From NCBI GenBank assembly GCA_021014325.1, contig CM037460.1:23722544-23786543 (forward strand): a DNA stretch of 64,000 bases, read 5' to 3'. The position numbers and the translations under genes are program-made. Shown here one piece after another: positions 17,601-31,574 of this stretch. Numbering within the stretch: position 1 is the first letter of the stretch; each line of letters starts with the position of its first letter. The stretch comes from Plazaster borealis (lineage: Eukaryota > Echinodermata > Asteroidea > Forcipulatida > Labidiasteridae). The notes under the pieces are model-generated. The model was not told where the DNA came from, did not search any database, and saw only the letters and a list, made by a program, of their open reading frames with translations.

Positions 17601-20600
17601 AAGCGGTTTCCTACTGTAGTAAAGAGATAACCACGTGCGAAGCTCTTGAAGGTTGTGTTTATATGAGAAGTGTATCTTCATCATTTGGTTTTAACCATTT
17701 TCTCCTATGTGTATTAGGGGGCACTGTATTACTCAGTACTTCTCCTGAGTAAAAAAATAAAGCAATAACAACAAAACCAAGAGAATCAGTCGGGTGGATT
17801 CGAACCCGCGACATTAGTACTGCTAGAGCAGATGTCTTAACGCCATACCACCGCTAGTGTGTCTTTTGTTTCCGTCAAAAGCGCTGGACATGTTTATGCG
17901 TGGATTAAATCCAACAAAGCCTCGTGCCAAACCAGGCTTCATGGCTGATCAATGAACCTTCTGATCAATGGAGCGGAACAGCCAGTCACGGTGCTTTTGC
18001 ATAGGCACAGTGCAAATGCGGTCAAGAGATACTGTAGATTTTACCCTCCGTTTTCGACCGGAAATTTGTAGGTCTAATTGGGTAATAATTTATGTGCAAG
18101 TATTCAAGAAGGCTCTACAGGCCTACTATCTCGATATGTAAAAATTGATGATGAAATTATAGGTAGTTATTGAGATATGAATTTATGAAATGTTCAACTT
18201 CTGATTTAAAACCAGAAGTCGGGGTCACAATTGGCCATACTGAAAGTATCGTTCGTTCAGTGTTTTATGTCCTTCCCGATGATGTAAAGATTGTAAAATC
18301 CAAACATATAGTTCTTAGAGTTATGGTTTCTTGTAATAATAAAACTTCAGACGATTAATGTATTTCAATACCTGATGACGTCATCATGACGTAACAAAAA
18401 CTAAACAAAACAACGAACAAAACAAGAGGTGTTCCGAGCGTAACTCGAACACTCCAAATAGAGATCTCAAAGTTTATCTTAAGACAAACTCTAGGTGTTC
18501 GGTTTATGGGAATTAAATGATGGAGCCATTTATGGCTTTGTGGAATAGATCTGGTAAAACTGCACATTTAAAGTCACGTCATATTACAACTGATGCCGTA
18601 GTTTAGGCCAGTAAAAAACCGTTACACTAACATATCCCAGTTTAAAATACATGCAAAAGCTCAGCTCAAAGGAGAATATTATCACGCGTGATGAAGCCTT
18701 GTACATTTAATATATAACACCTTATGACGCCACCGTGACGTGACCTAAATTTGTGGATGTTACACATCCCAGATTGAATACATGCAAAGTTTCAGCTTGA
18801 TTGCCCAAAGTTGTTCGGCGCTACATATAGATCTTGTAAAACATTACCCTTTGTGGTAATACAACGTGACAATTGATGACGTCGTGAAGACGTTACTCCA
18901 TATTTTATCCATTATTATGACCTTCCATGCTCGATGCAAAATAGAATTTGATTGCAGCTTATTTTGTTCTCAAGATATATAATTTTACAAATTTGTAAAC
19001 ATTAATATGATTACGTCATCTTGACGTCACTTTACAGGTTAGTAGTCATTGTCGTTGCCCTAACAAATTAACTAAGTTTTAACTGAGTCGAATTTTGTGG
19101 TTTGGTAGATACACGGCTTTACAAAGTGTACCGTTAAGGCAAAACCACGCGACACATGGAGACGTCATCAATCCACGACTCCAGACATAAGTTGTGGGCG
19201 CATGAAGGTTATTAAGCATACCAATTAAGTGAAACAATTATCATAAACTTTGCCAAAGACATCTAGTACAACTGTATTTTCAATTGTGTTTAACCTGCCG
19301 CTACAGGCGCGCTCTTGAATTTTATGACGTCATCGGTCATATTTGTTTATACCAGACCCTTTGCCAGACTACAACATCGTTGAAAGTAACTCCCAAAAAA
19401 GTTGTCACTTTTAAATTACAAGGCACTTCCGGTTTCCAACCGAAAGTAGAGGTCATGTAATGTCACGTATACTTAATAAATTTTAGACCTATTACTACCT
19501 TTGTATAATTCTGCAAAACAACCTACGGTCTCCTATTCTTGAAATGATACGGGTTTTCAAAAATATTTAATGTTTAAAAATCTTGTAATTTGACGACTTC
19601 TGATAATGTCATCATGACGTTACTACAGTGGTGTCTACTTTGTAAAGAGCTAACTATGTGCGAAGTTTAAAAGTTGTGTGAGCTTGGAAAGTGTGTTCCC
19701 TTATTGCTCTTATTTGGCGTTTTTGTGGGTTAGACTAAGAGCCTAAATCTTATGCCAAATCAGGTTTCGTTGACTTTGATCTTGTGATCAATGGAACAGA
19801 ACAGCTAGTCACAGTGCTTTTGCGTTATACAGTTTAAATACAAACGTGGGCTTTTAACTTCGCTTTTGGACCAGAAGTTAAGATAAAATTGGTGTTGTTT
19901 CTGTGCAAAAGGTTGAGGAGGCTATAGGACCTACAAATGGATGAAAACAAAATAATTAAAATATGAGTAGTTTTTGAGATATGATTTTTTGAAATATTCA
20001 AGTTCCGGTTTTAACCGGAAGTCAATGTCAAATGAGGTCACACTCTGTGTAGCGTTTTTTAGGTTTCAAAAGTCCTTTCAAATGATGTATAAATTATAAA
20101 AATCCGTTTTGTGGTTTATGAGCTATGATTTCTTTAAATATTAAACTTTAATGTAAAGTTATTCAGACACCTGACGACGTCATTATGACGCCACTGCAAC
20201 AGTTTTATCTACCAATTAATATCTAACTATATGTAAAGTTTAAAGTTGTAAAAGTTTATATCAGCTTTATAAGCGTGCCTTTGTTAGCGGAAAATCGACG
20301 CGGAGAAAAAGAAGAAGATGTATTGAGAAACAAACAGAAAACGAACAAAACAGGAGGTGCTAGAGCAGATGTCTGAGCGCCATACCACAGAGCTAGTGTG
20401 TCTTTGTTGGCCGAAAAACAAGTGTTCACATTACGTTTTTTCGTGGATTAGACTAACGAAGCTTTGTGCCAAATCAGGTTTTTTGAAAATTAAACTTGAT
20501 TTAATGTATTTCAATAACCTGATGACGCTCATTATGGCGTCGTGTTTCTATGGGTAAAGTAAATAAATGCAGTTTGAAGGTTGTGTGAGCTTGAGAAGTG

Positions 20601-20640
20601 TGCATTTTTGCGGACATTCAGCCGGGGAAAAGAAGAAGAC
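14640..20640. repeat. Mosaic of dispersed repeat blocks (left part)
   Basis: No gene seen. Recurrent blocks are: CTTCCGGTTTGAACCGGAAG with GGTCA half-sites (e.g. 15,770; 18,190; 20,000); a GATGACGTCATCATGACG block (15,947; 16,267; 17,218; 18,372; 19,010; 19,322; 20,168); TATCTAACTATATGTG; TTAGCGGA...AGAAGAAG; and hairpins with GGTGTTC (17,400; 18,425; 20,660). A GATGAAACATATCAACATGATTGTAG block (15,120) recurs at 24,140, 33,985 and elsewhere. The order of blocks is conserved between copies, suggesting a family of related 0.5-1 kb units. Confidence 0.7.
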
Positions 20641-21169
20641 GAAGTTTGAAAATACCTGGTTGGGAACTAGAGGTGTTCTGGGCTAATTGCCCGAACACCT
20701 AACCAGCAATCGAAGAAAAGAGAGTCTCCTAACGCGTTGTAAAGCACCACTATTCTTCAGAACATCAAAGTGTTTGGATCAAAGTGCTTATGGATGGAAA
20801 CGTTCAGTGAGAATTTTGTGTTGTGTTTAAACGGCTCAGAATGTGATTTTTCCCCATGCTATAAGAGCATGAGTAAGAACAATCACTGCTAGACTGTTTG
20901 TCACCGTTTGGGGGTAAAAAGTATTACTGATACTACCATGAAGAATCCATCAATCATAACAAATTAATTCATTCCTATACCATAATTTTCACAAACAGAT
21001 ACAACCGTTTTCAGCTCAAAACAAGATTGCCTTTAATTAATTCACGTCATCAATATATAAATACGACAGTCTACGTTTCTGCCAAGTATCCAGTATCGAT
21101 GTGTTTTTGATTTCACCGATTTTTATTGTCATGGAAACATACCAGCTACCAAGAGTTTCAAAACTTTAA
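20641..21169. other. Non-coding, unrecognised
   Basis: Starts with a hairpin pair (AGGTGTTCTGGGC / GCCCGAACACCT at about 20,664-20,700). The rest shows no repeat or coding signal. Confidence 0.4.
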
Positions 21170-22985
21170 TTTATACTAGTGTATGGAAAGAGACTTGAAT
21201 AAGCAAATGCCTGTGCCCTTGAGATTTCAACAGTTTATTAAACTTCAATTTGTAATGGTGTATGGAAAGAGACTTGATTAAGCAAAGGCCTGTTTGCCCT
21301 TGGAGATGTCAAGAGTTTAATAAATTTTAATTTGTACGAGTGTAAGGAAAGAGACGTGATTAAGCAAAGGCCTGTTTGCACTTGGAGATTTCAACAGTTT
21401 AATAAACTTCAATTTGTAATGGTGTATGGAAAGAGACGTGATTAAGCAAAGGACCGTTTGTCTTTAGAGATTTCCGCAAGAGTTTAATAAACTTAATTTG
21501 TAATGAGTGTAAGGAAAAGAGACGTGATTAAGCAAAAGACTGTCATTGCCCTTGGTGATACCAACGAGTTTCATAAACTTTAATTTATACGAGTGTGTGG
21601 AAAGAGAAGTGAATAAGCAAATGCCTGTGCTCTTGGAAATTTAAACAGTTTAATAAACTTCAATTTGTAATGGTGTATGGAAAGAGACGTGATTAAGCAA
21701 AGGACTGTTTGCCCTTGTAGATTTGATGAATTTAATTAACTGTGATTTGTACCTTTGTAAGGAAAGAGACGTGATTACAAAGGCCTGTTTGCCCTTGGTG
21801 ATACTCACACGAGTTTCATAAACTTTAATTTAAACGAGTGTGTGGAAAGAGAAGTAAATAAGCCAATGCCTGTGCCCTTGGAGATTTCAACAGTTTAATA
21901 AACTTCAATTTGTAATGGTTTTTGGAAAGAGAATTGATTAAGCAAAGGACTGTTTGCTTCTTGAGATTTCAAGAGTTTAACAAATTGTAATTTGTACGAG
22001 TGTAAGGAAAGAGACGTAATTAAGCAAAGCGACTGTTTGCCCTTGGTAATACTAATGACTTTCATAAACTTTAATTTATACGAGTGTATGGAAAGAGAAG
22101 TGAATAAGCAAACGCCTGTGCCCTTTGGAGATTTCAACAGCTTTGTATAAACTTCAATTTGTAATGGTGTATGGAAAGAGACGTAATTGGGCAAAGGACT
22201 GTTTGCCCCTTGGAGATTTCAAGAGTTTAATAAACTGTAATTTGTACGAGTGTAAGAAATGAGACGTGATTAAGCAAAAGGCCCATGTTTGCCCTTGGGG
22301 ATACCAAGAGTTTCATAAACTTTAATTTAAACGAGTGTGTGGAAAGAGAAGTAAGTAAGCCAATGCCTGTGCCCTTGGAGATTTCAAGAGTTTAATAAAC
22401 TGTAATTTGTACGAGTGTAAGGAAAGAGACGTGATTAAGCAAAGGACTGTTTGCCCTTGGTAATACCACGAGTTTCATAAACTTTAATTTATACGAGTGT
22501 ATGGAAAGAGAAGTGAATAAGCAAACGCCTGTGCCCTTGGAGATTTCAATAGTTTAATAAACTTCAATTTGTAATGGTGTATGGAAAGAGACGTGATTAA
22601 GCAAAGGACTGTTTGCCCTTGGAGATTTCAAGAGTTTAATAAACTGTAATTTGTACGAGTGTAAGAAAAGAGACGTGATTAAGCAAAGGCCTGTTTGCCC
22701 TTGTGGGATACCAAGAGTTTCATAAACTTTAGTTTAAACGAGTGTATGGAAAGAGAAGGCAAGCCAATGCCTGTGCTCTTGGAGATTTCAAGAGTTTAAT
22801 AAACTTCAATTTTGTACGAGTGTATAGGTAAGAGAGACATGATTAAGAAAGGCCTGTTTGCCCTTGAGATACCAAGAGTTTCAAAAAATTTCATTTATAA
22901 GAGTGTATGGAAAGAGACGTGAATAAGCCAATGCCTGTGCCCTTGAGATTTCAAGAGTTTAAAACTTCAATGTGTACGGGTGAAC
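21170..22985 (+). repeat. ~83-bp tandem array, about 22 units
   Basis: Each unit holds GGAAAGAGACGTGATTAAGC, AAAGGCCTGTTTGCCCTTGG, AGATTTCAA and AGTTTAATAAACTT. Spacing between successive GGAAAGAGAC starts is 82-83 bases (21,263; 21,346; 21,428). Two alternating variants (GTGATTAAGC versus GTGAATAAGC) suggest a two-unit higher-order repeat. Confidence 0.9.
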
Positions 22986-25900
22986 TTTGAATGAGTTTGA
23001 GATTTCATGTGCGCAACAACGTGTTGTCAATACGTACAAGAATAAACATGCATGGACGGATGTTTAAGAGACTAACAATGCGTAAAACCAATCGTAATGC
23101 CAAACCTTGAACAGAGACTAGACTGTGTGCAGGTTTGACGTAGTTCGAACCGTGTAATCAATGGAGCGCAGCAGATTACAATCAGTGCAGTTGTTTACAA
23201 GTGGTTTTTATTACGTGAGCGTTAACGTCCGATTTCGACGGAAAGTTAGGTCAAATTGGTAACATTTCTGTGGACCAGTTTGCGAAGGATGAATGGCATA
23301 TAACCTGATGTAAAAACTGTGACTAAAGTATAAGTAGTTCTTGAGATATGATTTTTTTAAATGTTCAACTTCCGGTTTGAATCGGAAGTCAAGGTCAAAT
23401 GGGGTCACACTCTGTGTAGCGTTTTTTGAGTTTCCAAGGGCCTTTCCGATGATGTATAGATTGTGAAAACCCATAGTGTAGTTCATGAGTAATGATTTTT
23501 TCAAAAATTAAACTTTGATTTAACGTAATTCAACACTTGATGACGTCATCATGACGTAACTAAAGCGGTTTCATCTCCTAATGAATATCTAACTATATGT
23601 GAAGTTTCCAGTTATATGAGTTTGGAAAGTATGCATTTGTTAGCGGACAAGCGATGGTGAGAATAAGAAGAAGAAGAACTAGACTTGAGTTTTTGTTAAA
23701 ACAAAAACAAGGTGTTCGGTCGGTAGACATGTCCAATTAGCGGAAACTCGCGGATGATAAGAAGAACAACAAGAAGTATTACCAAACAAAAAAAATTAGA
23801 TCGGAAGTTAAGGTCACAGGGGTCACACTTTTTGTGTCAAATTTTAAAAATCCTCCAGGGTCTTTTTACATGGTCCGAAGATCTCAGTATATGATTTTTC
23901 TAAATATTAGACAATGATTTAATGTTATGACGTCATCATCCCGAAACCTTTGGTGCGGTTTCATCATCGACACATTAAGGTCTAATTACATGGTAAGTTT
24001 AAAGTCGAAACACTTTTGTTCTTTCGCTAGATATGATTTTTTGCACACACAGTGAACGGTGGTTAGCAATTCAAATCCGACAGTGATCAAATTAATAATC
24101 TTTATTTGTAAGTAAAAACAACCACCACTTGGCAAGTTTACGATGAAACATATCAACATGATTGTAGACGAAATAAGGAATGCCCTCCTTTTGTTACCGA
24201 TGATTTTAAAATAAAGCTTCCTAGTTTGATCACCGTGTCTGACGGGCAAACTCAGCGGACCTAGAACGCCTTAGGCAGGCATGGTCACGTCCATCAACTT
24301 GATGTGGGTCTCGGTGTTTGATGAGAAGCGAACCAATGTCGTTCTTTTTTGGTTTGTCGTTTATTAAAAGTCATACAATTCACAAAAGCAGGTGGACATC
24401 TCAGTGAAACCTCCTTCTATTCTTTTATTTTCCATTAAGCCATCAGGACGGGCAAAACGAAAATAATTTCACAATAAACTGTGAATGAGTTTGAGATTGT
24501 ATGTTCGCGACAACGTGTTAAGATCAATACGTACAAGAATAAACAACGCAATGATGTGAACATGCAGAGACTCAATGCAGGTTTGGACTCACGGTCAATG
24601 GAGTACAGCAGCCAGCACGTGCTACTGTGTTTTAGTAAATGCAGCTCTTTCATGTGGTTTTACTGCAGGCCAATAAATACGATTTTGACGAGAAGTAAGG
24701 TCAAATTGGTAATATGTCTGTGAAAAGTTTGCGAAGGCTGAATGGCAACCTAATGTAAAATTTTTGACTAAAGAATAGGTAGTTCTGAGATATGAATGTA
24801 AACAAAATCAACTTCCGTAATGAACCGGAAGTCGAGGTCAAATGGGTCGTGTTCTGTGTAGCTTTTGCTGAATATTAACAGAACTTTCCGATGATGTATA
24901 GATTGTAATATTCCAACATGTGGTTCATGAGTTATGATTTATTTCAAATATTAAACTTTGATTTGATGTACTTGGATACCTGATGTCGTCATCATGACAT
25001 CATCAAGTTTGTGACGTCTTGATATTAAGGTTCAATTGTCTGATGAGTTTCAATGTTCAATTCATTTTCAATCTTGAGTTATGCCTAAATAATCCAGAAA
25101 AATGTTTTTTGACGAAAGCAAGATAACGGCAAACTTTGACTTTTGAAGTTAAGATCATACGATTTTGGCGTTAACTTTTTTAAATGTTGCCCGTGTCTCT
25201 GATCTTTTATATGCCTAAATATAAATACTGTAGCTGTAATATTCGGGGACATACAGACATTCGCATATGGTCACTTTTTTACCTTAAATGGCTTGTAATT
25301 TGACACCTGATGACGTCATCATGACGAAACTAAACATGGTTTCATCTACTAATGAATATCTAACTATGTGAAGTTTCAAGTTTATGTGAGCTTCTGAAAG
25401 TGTGTCTTTGTTAGCGGACAATCGCCGGCGAGAAGAAGAAGAAGATGTAAAAAAACCTATGATTGAGTTTTTGTCATGTGACAAAAACAAGGTGTTCGTG
25501 GGGGAGTGATTGAATGAATAAACATTCTACCTTATCAATCCAATGCCTGGTCCAGGAGTTATGAATTTTCTAAAAAAATAAATATCAACTTCCGGTTTGG
25601 ACCGGAAGTCAAGGTCAAATAGGGGTCACATTTGTAGCGTTTAGTTAATGAAGATGATTTAGATGATGTATGGATTGTAAACCTCCAACAATTTGTTGAA
25701 ACATTAACTTTCACTTTCCGGTTTGAACCGGAAGTCAAGCAATAATCTAGTCACATTCTGTAAATCGTTTGTTAAGTTGTTACATACTTGTCCAATGATG
25801 TATAGATTGTAAAAATCCATTTTGTGGTTCCGGAATTATGAGTTTTGAAACATTAAATTTCAACTTCCGCTTTGAACCGGAAGTCAGGTCAACGGGGTCA

Positions 25901-26455
25901 CAATAAATGTAGCGTATTTAGGTTTTATAAAGACCTTTCAGATGATGTATAGATTGTAAAAATCCAATGTGGTTCAGGAGTTACGAATTTTTCAAGTATT
26001 ACATGGATTATCTTTATGCCGGGGTGCGCAATATACAAGGTGAAATGCAGCGATGCTAAATGTATTCCTACATGTAGTTGATGTAAACTGAACCACACGT
26101 TCAATGTACATGTATCTGTGCACGAGCTATTACACTATCTCGCGTTATCAAAGTGGGTCAACACAAACGTGCGCTTTAATGCCGGTGGACGAGATCAAAA
26201 TGGGGTCATGTCTGCGAGGCGTTTACGGAGTTGTTAACGACATTTGATGATGTGTCGATTGTAAGAATCCATTATGTAGATCAAAAGTTATGATTTTTGA
26301 AATAATAAATTTTGAATTTTAATAACTCAAGAAAGGCTGACGTCATCATGACGTAACTCAAACGGTTTCTTCTCCTAATGAATATCTAACTGTGTGAAGT
26401 TTCAAGTTCATACGAGTTTGGGTAAGGTGCTTTTGTTAGCGGACAAGGGACGCTG

Positions 26456-26486
<31 letters not shown>

Positions 26487-28165
26487 TGAAGAACTAGATA
26501 TAAGTGTTTGTCAAACAAACACTAGGTGTCTGCAATCGTTGGGGTCAGTGTTGTGTTACTGTGTGAACTAATTCATTTAATCGATGAAAAGATTGTTGAT
26601 AACTTTTGAAACTTCAACGAAAGTAAAGTGTAAATCTATTACATTTATAGCAAACTTTGACATTCCGGTACGACCGGAAGTTAAGGTCATACAATTTTGA
26701 CGTTATATTTTGTTATGTTGCCCCTGCCCTGATCTATTATATGTCCAAATATGAATATTATAGCTTTAATATTCAATGAAATAAAGATATTAGCATAAGG
26801 TCATTTTTAAAACTTAAATGGTGTGTAATTTGAAATTTGGTGACGTCATGATGACGTCACAACTTACTAATGTATTCTTAATATAGGTTAAGTTTTAAGT
26901 TAATACAAGCTTTGCAACTATGCATTTTTTGTGGACAATGTTCGCTGAGAATAATAAGCAAAACTAAAAAAACGAGGGTAATGTCATCAAATTATGAGTG
27001 AATGCATTGGTGTCGACATGTTACCTTATCAATCTAATGTCTATTCAGGAGTTGAACTGGAAGTCAAGGTCAAATGAGTTCACACTTTGTGCAGCGTTTG
27101 TTGACTTTAACAATGATGTATACATTTATAAACCATTGTCTGGTTAAGATGTTATGATTAATTAAAATACTTAACTTCAACTTCCAATTTGAACCGAAAA
27201 TCAAGGTTAAAGGGTCAAATTTTGTGTAGCGCTTGTTGAGATTATTTTCTAATGATGTAAAAATTGTAAAAATTCATTGTGTGGTACAGGATTTATGATT
27301 TATTATGAAGTATTAAATTTTATTTTCCGGTTTGAGCCGGAAGTCAAGGTGAAATGGGGTCACATTCTTTGATTGCTTCTTAAGTTTTTAGATACTTTCC
27401 CAATAATGTATAGAATGTAAAAATCCATATTGTTGTTTAAAAGTTACACTTTTTGAAACATTTATTTTCAACTTCCGGTTTGAACCGGAAGTCAAAATGA
27501 AATGAGGTCACAGTGTAAATCGTTTGTTAAGTCTTTGAGCCCTTTCTGATGACGTATAGATGATAACAATCCAATGTGTGGTTATATTAAATTTTATCTT
27601 CCGGTTTGAACCAGAAGTAAAGGTCAATTGGGTCAAATTCTGTATATCGTTTCTGTTGTAACATACTTTTCAATGATAAATAAGTTGTAAACATCAATGT
27701 GTTGTTTAAAAGTGAAATTTTTATTAAAACATTACGTCCGGTTTTGATCAGATAAACAAGTCAAAATGTTGTCAGTTCTGTGGAAAAGTTTAAGCAGGCA
27801 CACTCATTTATAACCTGATGCAAAACATTTTGGGAAAAAATACGTGGTTTTTGAGATATGAATTTTGGGAAATTTTCAACTCCCGGTTTGAACCAGAAGT
27901 CTAAGTCGACTCGGGGTCATGTTTTTTGTAGTGTTTGTTGAACGCTTAACGACCTATCCGATGATGTATAGATTGTAAAAATCCAACATGTGGTTTTTGA
28001 GTTGAAGTGAAGGTCAAAAAGGTAACATCTCTGTGCAAAAGTTTGAGAAGGCTTTTCACGTGAGAAGTAGACCTTTCTGATCATGTGTATATCACACAAA
28101 CGTAACGGTTCAGGAGTTATGATATTTTTAAATGTAAAAGTTCATCTTTCGGTTTGAACCGGAAG
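22986..28165. repeat. Mosaic of dispersed repeat blocks (middle part)
   Basis: Same blocks as 14.6-20.6 kb. TGACGTCA-containing blocks lie at about 23,540, 23,930, 25,307, 26,337 and 26,840. Inverted TTCCGGTTTGAACCGGAA blocks repeat every ~120-150 bases between 25,590 and 27,610. No coding region seen. Confidence 0.7.
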
Positions 28166-28169
28166 TCCA

Positions 28170-29180
28170 GTTCAAATGGGGTCACACTCTGTGTAGCGCT
28201 TGTGAAGTTGTAAAAACTCAATTCCCAAGGATTTTATAACTGAAAAAAAGTTTGAAAATCGGTTGTGAAGTTCTTGAGATATGATCCCACTTCCGGTTGA
28301 CCCAGAAGTAAAGGTCAACATGGGGTCACGGTTACCCAAGGCTAATCTCCAATGCCCAAGGAGTCTATGACTGAAAAAAGTTTGAAAATCGGTTGTGCAG
28401 TTCTTGAGATATGGTCCCACTTCCGGTTGACCCGGAAGTAAAAGTCAACATGGGGTCACCATTACCAAGGCTAATCTCCAATGCCCAAGGAGTCTATAAC
28501 TGAAAACAATTTTGAAAATCGGTTGTGAAGTTCTTGAGATATGATCCCACTTCCGGTGACCCGGAAGTAAAGGTCAACATGGGGTCACGGTTACCCAAGG
28601 CTAATCTCCAAAGCCAAGGAGTCTATACCTGAAAACAATTTTGAAAATCGGTTGAGTAGTTCTTGAGATATTGTGTCACTTCCGTTTGACCCGGAAGTAA
28701 GGGTCAACATGTGGTCACGGTACAAAAGGCTAATCTCCAATGCCCAAGGAGTCTATAACTGGAAACAAGTTTGAAAATCGGTTGTGTAGTTCTTGAGATA
28801 TGGTTTCACTTCCGGTTGACCCGGAAGTAAAGGTCAACATGGGGTCACGGTTACCAAGGCTAATCTCCAATGCCCAAGGAGTCTATAACTAAAAAGTTTG
28901 AAAATCGGTTGTGTAGTTTTTGAGATATGGTCCCTCTTCGATGACCCGGAAGTAAAGGTCAACATGGGGTCACGGTTACTAAAGGCTAATCTCCAATACC
29001 CAAGGAGTCTATAACTGAAAAAAGTTTGAAATCGGTTGTGTAGTTCTTGAGATATGGTCTCACTTCCGGTTGACCCGGAAGTAAAGGTCAACATGGGGTC
29101 ACGGTTACCCAAGGCTAATCTCCAATGCCCAAGGATTTTATAACTGAAAAAAGTTTGAAAATCGGTTGTGTAGTTCTTGA
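28170..29180 (+). repeat. ~130-bp tandem array A, about 8 units
   Basis: Unit: CTTCCGGTTGACCCGGAAGT, AAAGGTCAACATGGGGTCAC, GGTTACCCAAGGCTAATC, TCCAATGCCCAAGGAGTC, AAGTTTGAAAATCGGTTGTG, TAGTTCTTGAGATATGG. Unit starts are about 129-131 bases apart. Confidence 0.9.
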
Positions 29181-29184
29181 ATTA

Positions 29185-30265
29185 TGAATTTTAAAAAAAT
29201 ATGACATTTGACTGTTAGCGAGGTTTGCACGGACGGCTGTTTTAGAGACTAACAAAGCGTAATGTCAAAATCAGGTTGGGCGAACCTTGAAAAGAGACTA
29301 AACTACAAGCATGTTTGAAGGACTTTGAACCTTGCGGTTGCTTCAATGGAGCAAGCAGCCGCTCACCGTCTAACTGGTTTAGATCGCGTATTGTGTGTGT
29401 TTTCAATGCAGTTTATTCCTGCAGTTTATTTCCGCAGTTTGACAGCGGGTCAATGTATACCCGATTTCAACCATAAGTGAAGGTCAAAAAGGTAACATCT
29501 TGTGGAAAAATTTGAGAAGGCTTTAAAATCTACAATATGATGTAAAAATTGTGAGTAATGTGTATGTAAAAGTACGAGTATTCCTTAAAGTTTGAATTGT
29601 GAAGTTTTCAACTTCCGGTTTGGACAGGAAGACAAGGTCAAACGGTATAAAACTCTGTGTAGTATTTGCTACATTTATCAAGACCTCTCCGATAATGTAT
29701 AGATTGTTATAATAGCTGATGTACTTCTTGAGTTATGAATTTTTAAATGATTAAACTTTGATTTACTGTATCTCAACACTTGATGACGTCATCATGACGC
29801 CACAACTACTTGATGGAGGTTTTATCAAGTTCCTTACATGGTGTAAGTTTGAAGTTGATCTGATAAACAGAAGTTAATGTTTTTGCCGGGAAAGTGTTTT
29901 TTGAAGAATTACACCAAGGCAAACTTTGACCTTTCGTTACGACCGGAAGTAAAGGTCATGTGAGTTTGGCCTTAACTTTTCAGATGTTGCACGTGTCTTG
30001 ATCTATCATATGCCCAAATAAAAATACTGTAGCTGTAATATTCGGGGACATACAGGCATTCGCATATGGTCACATTTTACCTTTAAATGGCTTGTAATTT
30101 GATACCCGATGACGTCATCATGACGTAACTAAAGCGGTTTCATCTCCTAATAAATATCTAACTATATGTGAAGTTTCAAGTTCATGTAATGTTGGGAAAA
30201 GTGTCTTAGTTACCGGACAAGGGACGGAGAGAATCGGAAGAAAAAGAAAGAAAAAAAAACGAACA
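29185..30265 (+). repeat. ~1.08-kb segmental duplication, copy 1
   Basis: Matches 31,575-32,640 nearly base for base (e.g. GAGGTTTGCACGG, CAGCCGCTCACCGTCTAACT, AAGTACGAGTATTCCTTAAAG). Together with the preceding 130-bp array it forms a ~2-kb higher-order unit present twice. Confidence 0.85.
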
Positions 30266-30784
30266 ATAATAAGAGGTGTTCGGAGCAAAGCTCTCCGAAC
30301 ACCTAATGATAACAAAAATAAGGTGTTCGGTCGGATTCGGAAGTTTGGAAGGGGTTTAAACTTCGAATGAAATAGTTTTGCTTGAAATGGCATGCTACAT
30401 TTTTGCTTGACCAAGTATCCTACTCATTATATAGATTTTGAACTTGCACCTTCAAGGTGATGTCATGTTACTCTTGACGACGTCATCGTGGTGTGAACCA
30501 CTTTTTTGGATGTAACATATCCCAACTTGGATACATGCAAAGTTTCAGCTTGATTACTAAAGTTGTTCTGTGCTTATACTTGTTGTACGAACTAGCAGTT
30601 GCTTAAATGTAATTGAAAAATATTTCGTAAACATGACGATAAGTTTTCATAAAAAGTTAGTGAATGAGTCTCTATTCACGTAACGTCGACACATCTCAAC
30701 TGTAAGTACCACTAGTCATACAAAGTACCAGAACCTCCAACATGTCCGAGTCCATGTCCCATGACCATGCTTCGACAAAACCAA

Positions 30785-31570
30785 CTGTAGCTCTGAGATA
30801 TGGTGTCACTTCCGGTTGATCCGGAAGTAAAGGTCACAAGGGGTCACGGTTACCCAAGGCCAATCTCCAATGCCCAAGGAGTCTATACCTGAAACAGTTT
30901 GAAAATCTGTTGAGTAGTTCTTGAGATATGGTGTCACTTTCGTTTGACCCGGAAGTAAAGGTCAACATGGGGTCACGGTACCCAAGGCTAATCTCCAATG
31001 CCCAAGGAGTCTATAACTGTAAAAAGTTTGAAAATCGGTTGTGTAGTTCTTGAGATATGGTTACTTCCGGTTGACCTGAAAGTAAAGGTCAACATGGGGT
31101 CACGGTTACCCAAGGCTAATCTCCAATGCCCAAGGAGTCTATAACTGAAACAAGTTTGAAAATCGGTTTTGGTAGTTCTTGAGATATGGTGTTACTTCCG
31201 GTTGACCCGGAAGTAAAGGTCAACATTGGGTCACGGTTCCCCAAAGCTAATCTCCAATGCCAAAGGAGTCTATAACTGAAAACAGTTTGACAATCGGTTG
31301 TGTAGTTCTTGTGATCTGGTCCTACTTCCGGTTGACCAGGAAGTAAAGGTCAACATGGGGTCACGGTTACCCAAGGCTAATCTCCAATGCCTATGGAGTC
31401 TATAACTGAAAAAGTTTGAAATCGGTTGTGTAGTTCTTGAGATATGGTCTTACTTCCGGTTGACCCGGAAGTAAAGGTCAACATGGGGTCACGGTTACCC
31501 AAGGCTAATCTCAAATGCCCAAGAATTTAATAACTGGAAAAAGTTTGAAAATCGGTTGTGTAGTTCTTGA
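30785..31570 (+). repeat. ~130-bp tandem array B, about 6 units
   Basis: Same unit as array A with the same internal order. A further partial array of about 1.5 units is at 36,205-36,420. Confidence 0.9.
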
Positions 31571-31574
31571 ATTA

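Noticed and set aside
17787..17860. tRNA gene on the minus strand (box B GGTTCGAATCC, type II-like length)
   Set aside because: T stem and acceptor do not pair properly and part of the sequence recurs at 20,357 in a repeat; more likely a tRNA-derived repeat relic.
21170..22985. Possible CRISPR-like array
   Set aside because: Units are contiguous tandem repeats with no unique spacers, in a eukaryotic context with no cas genes.
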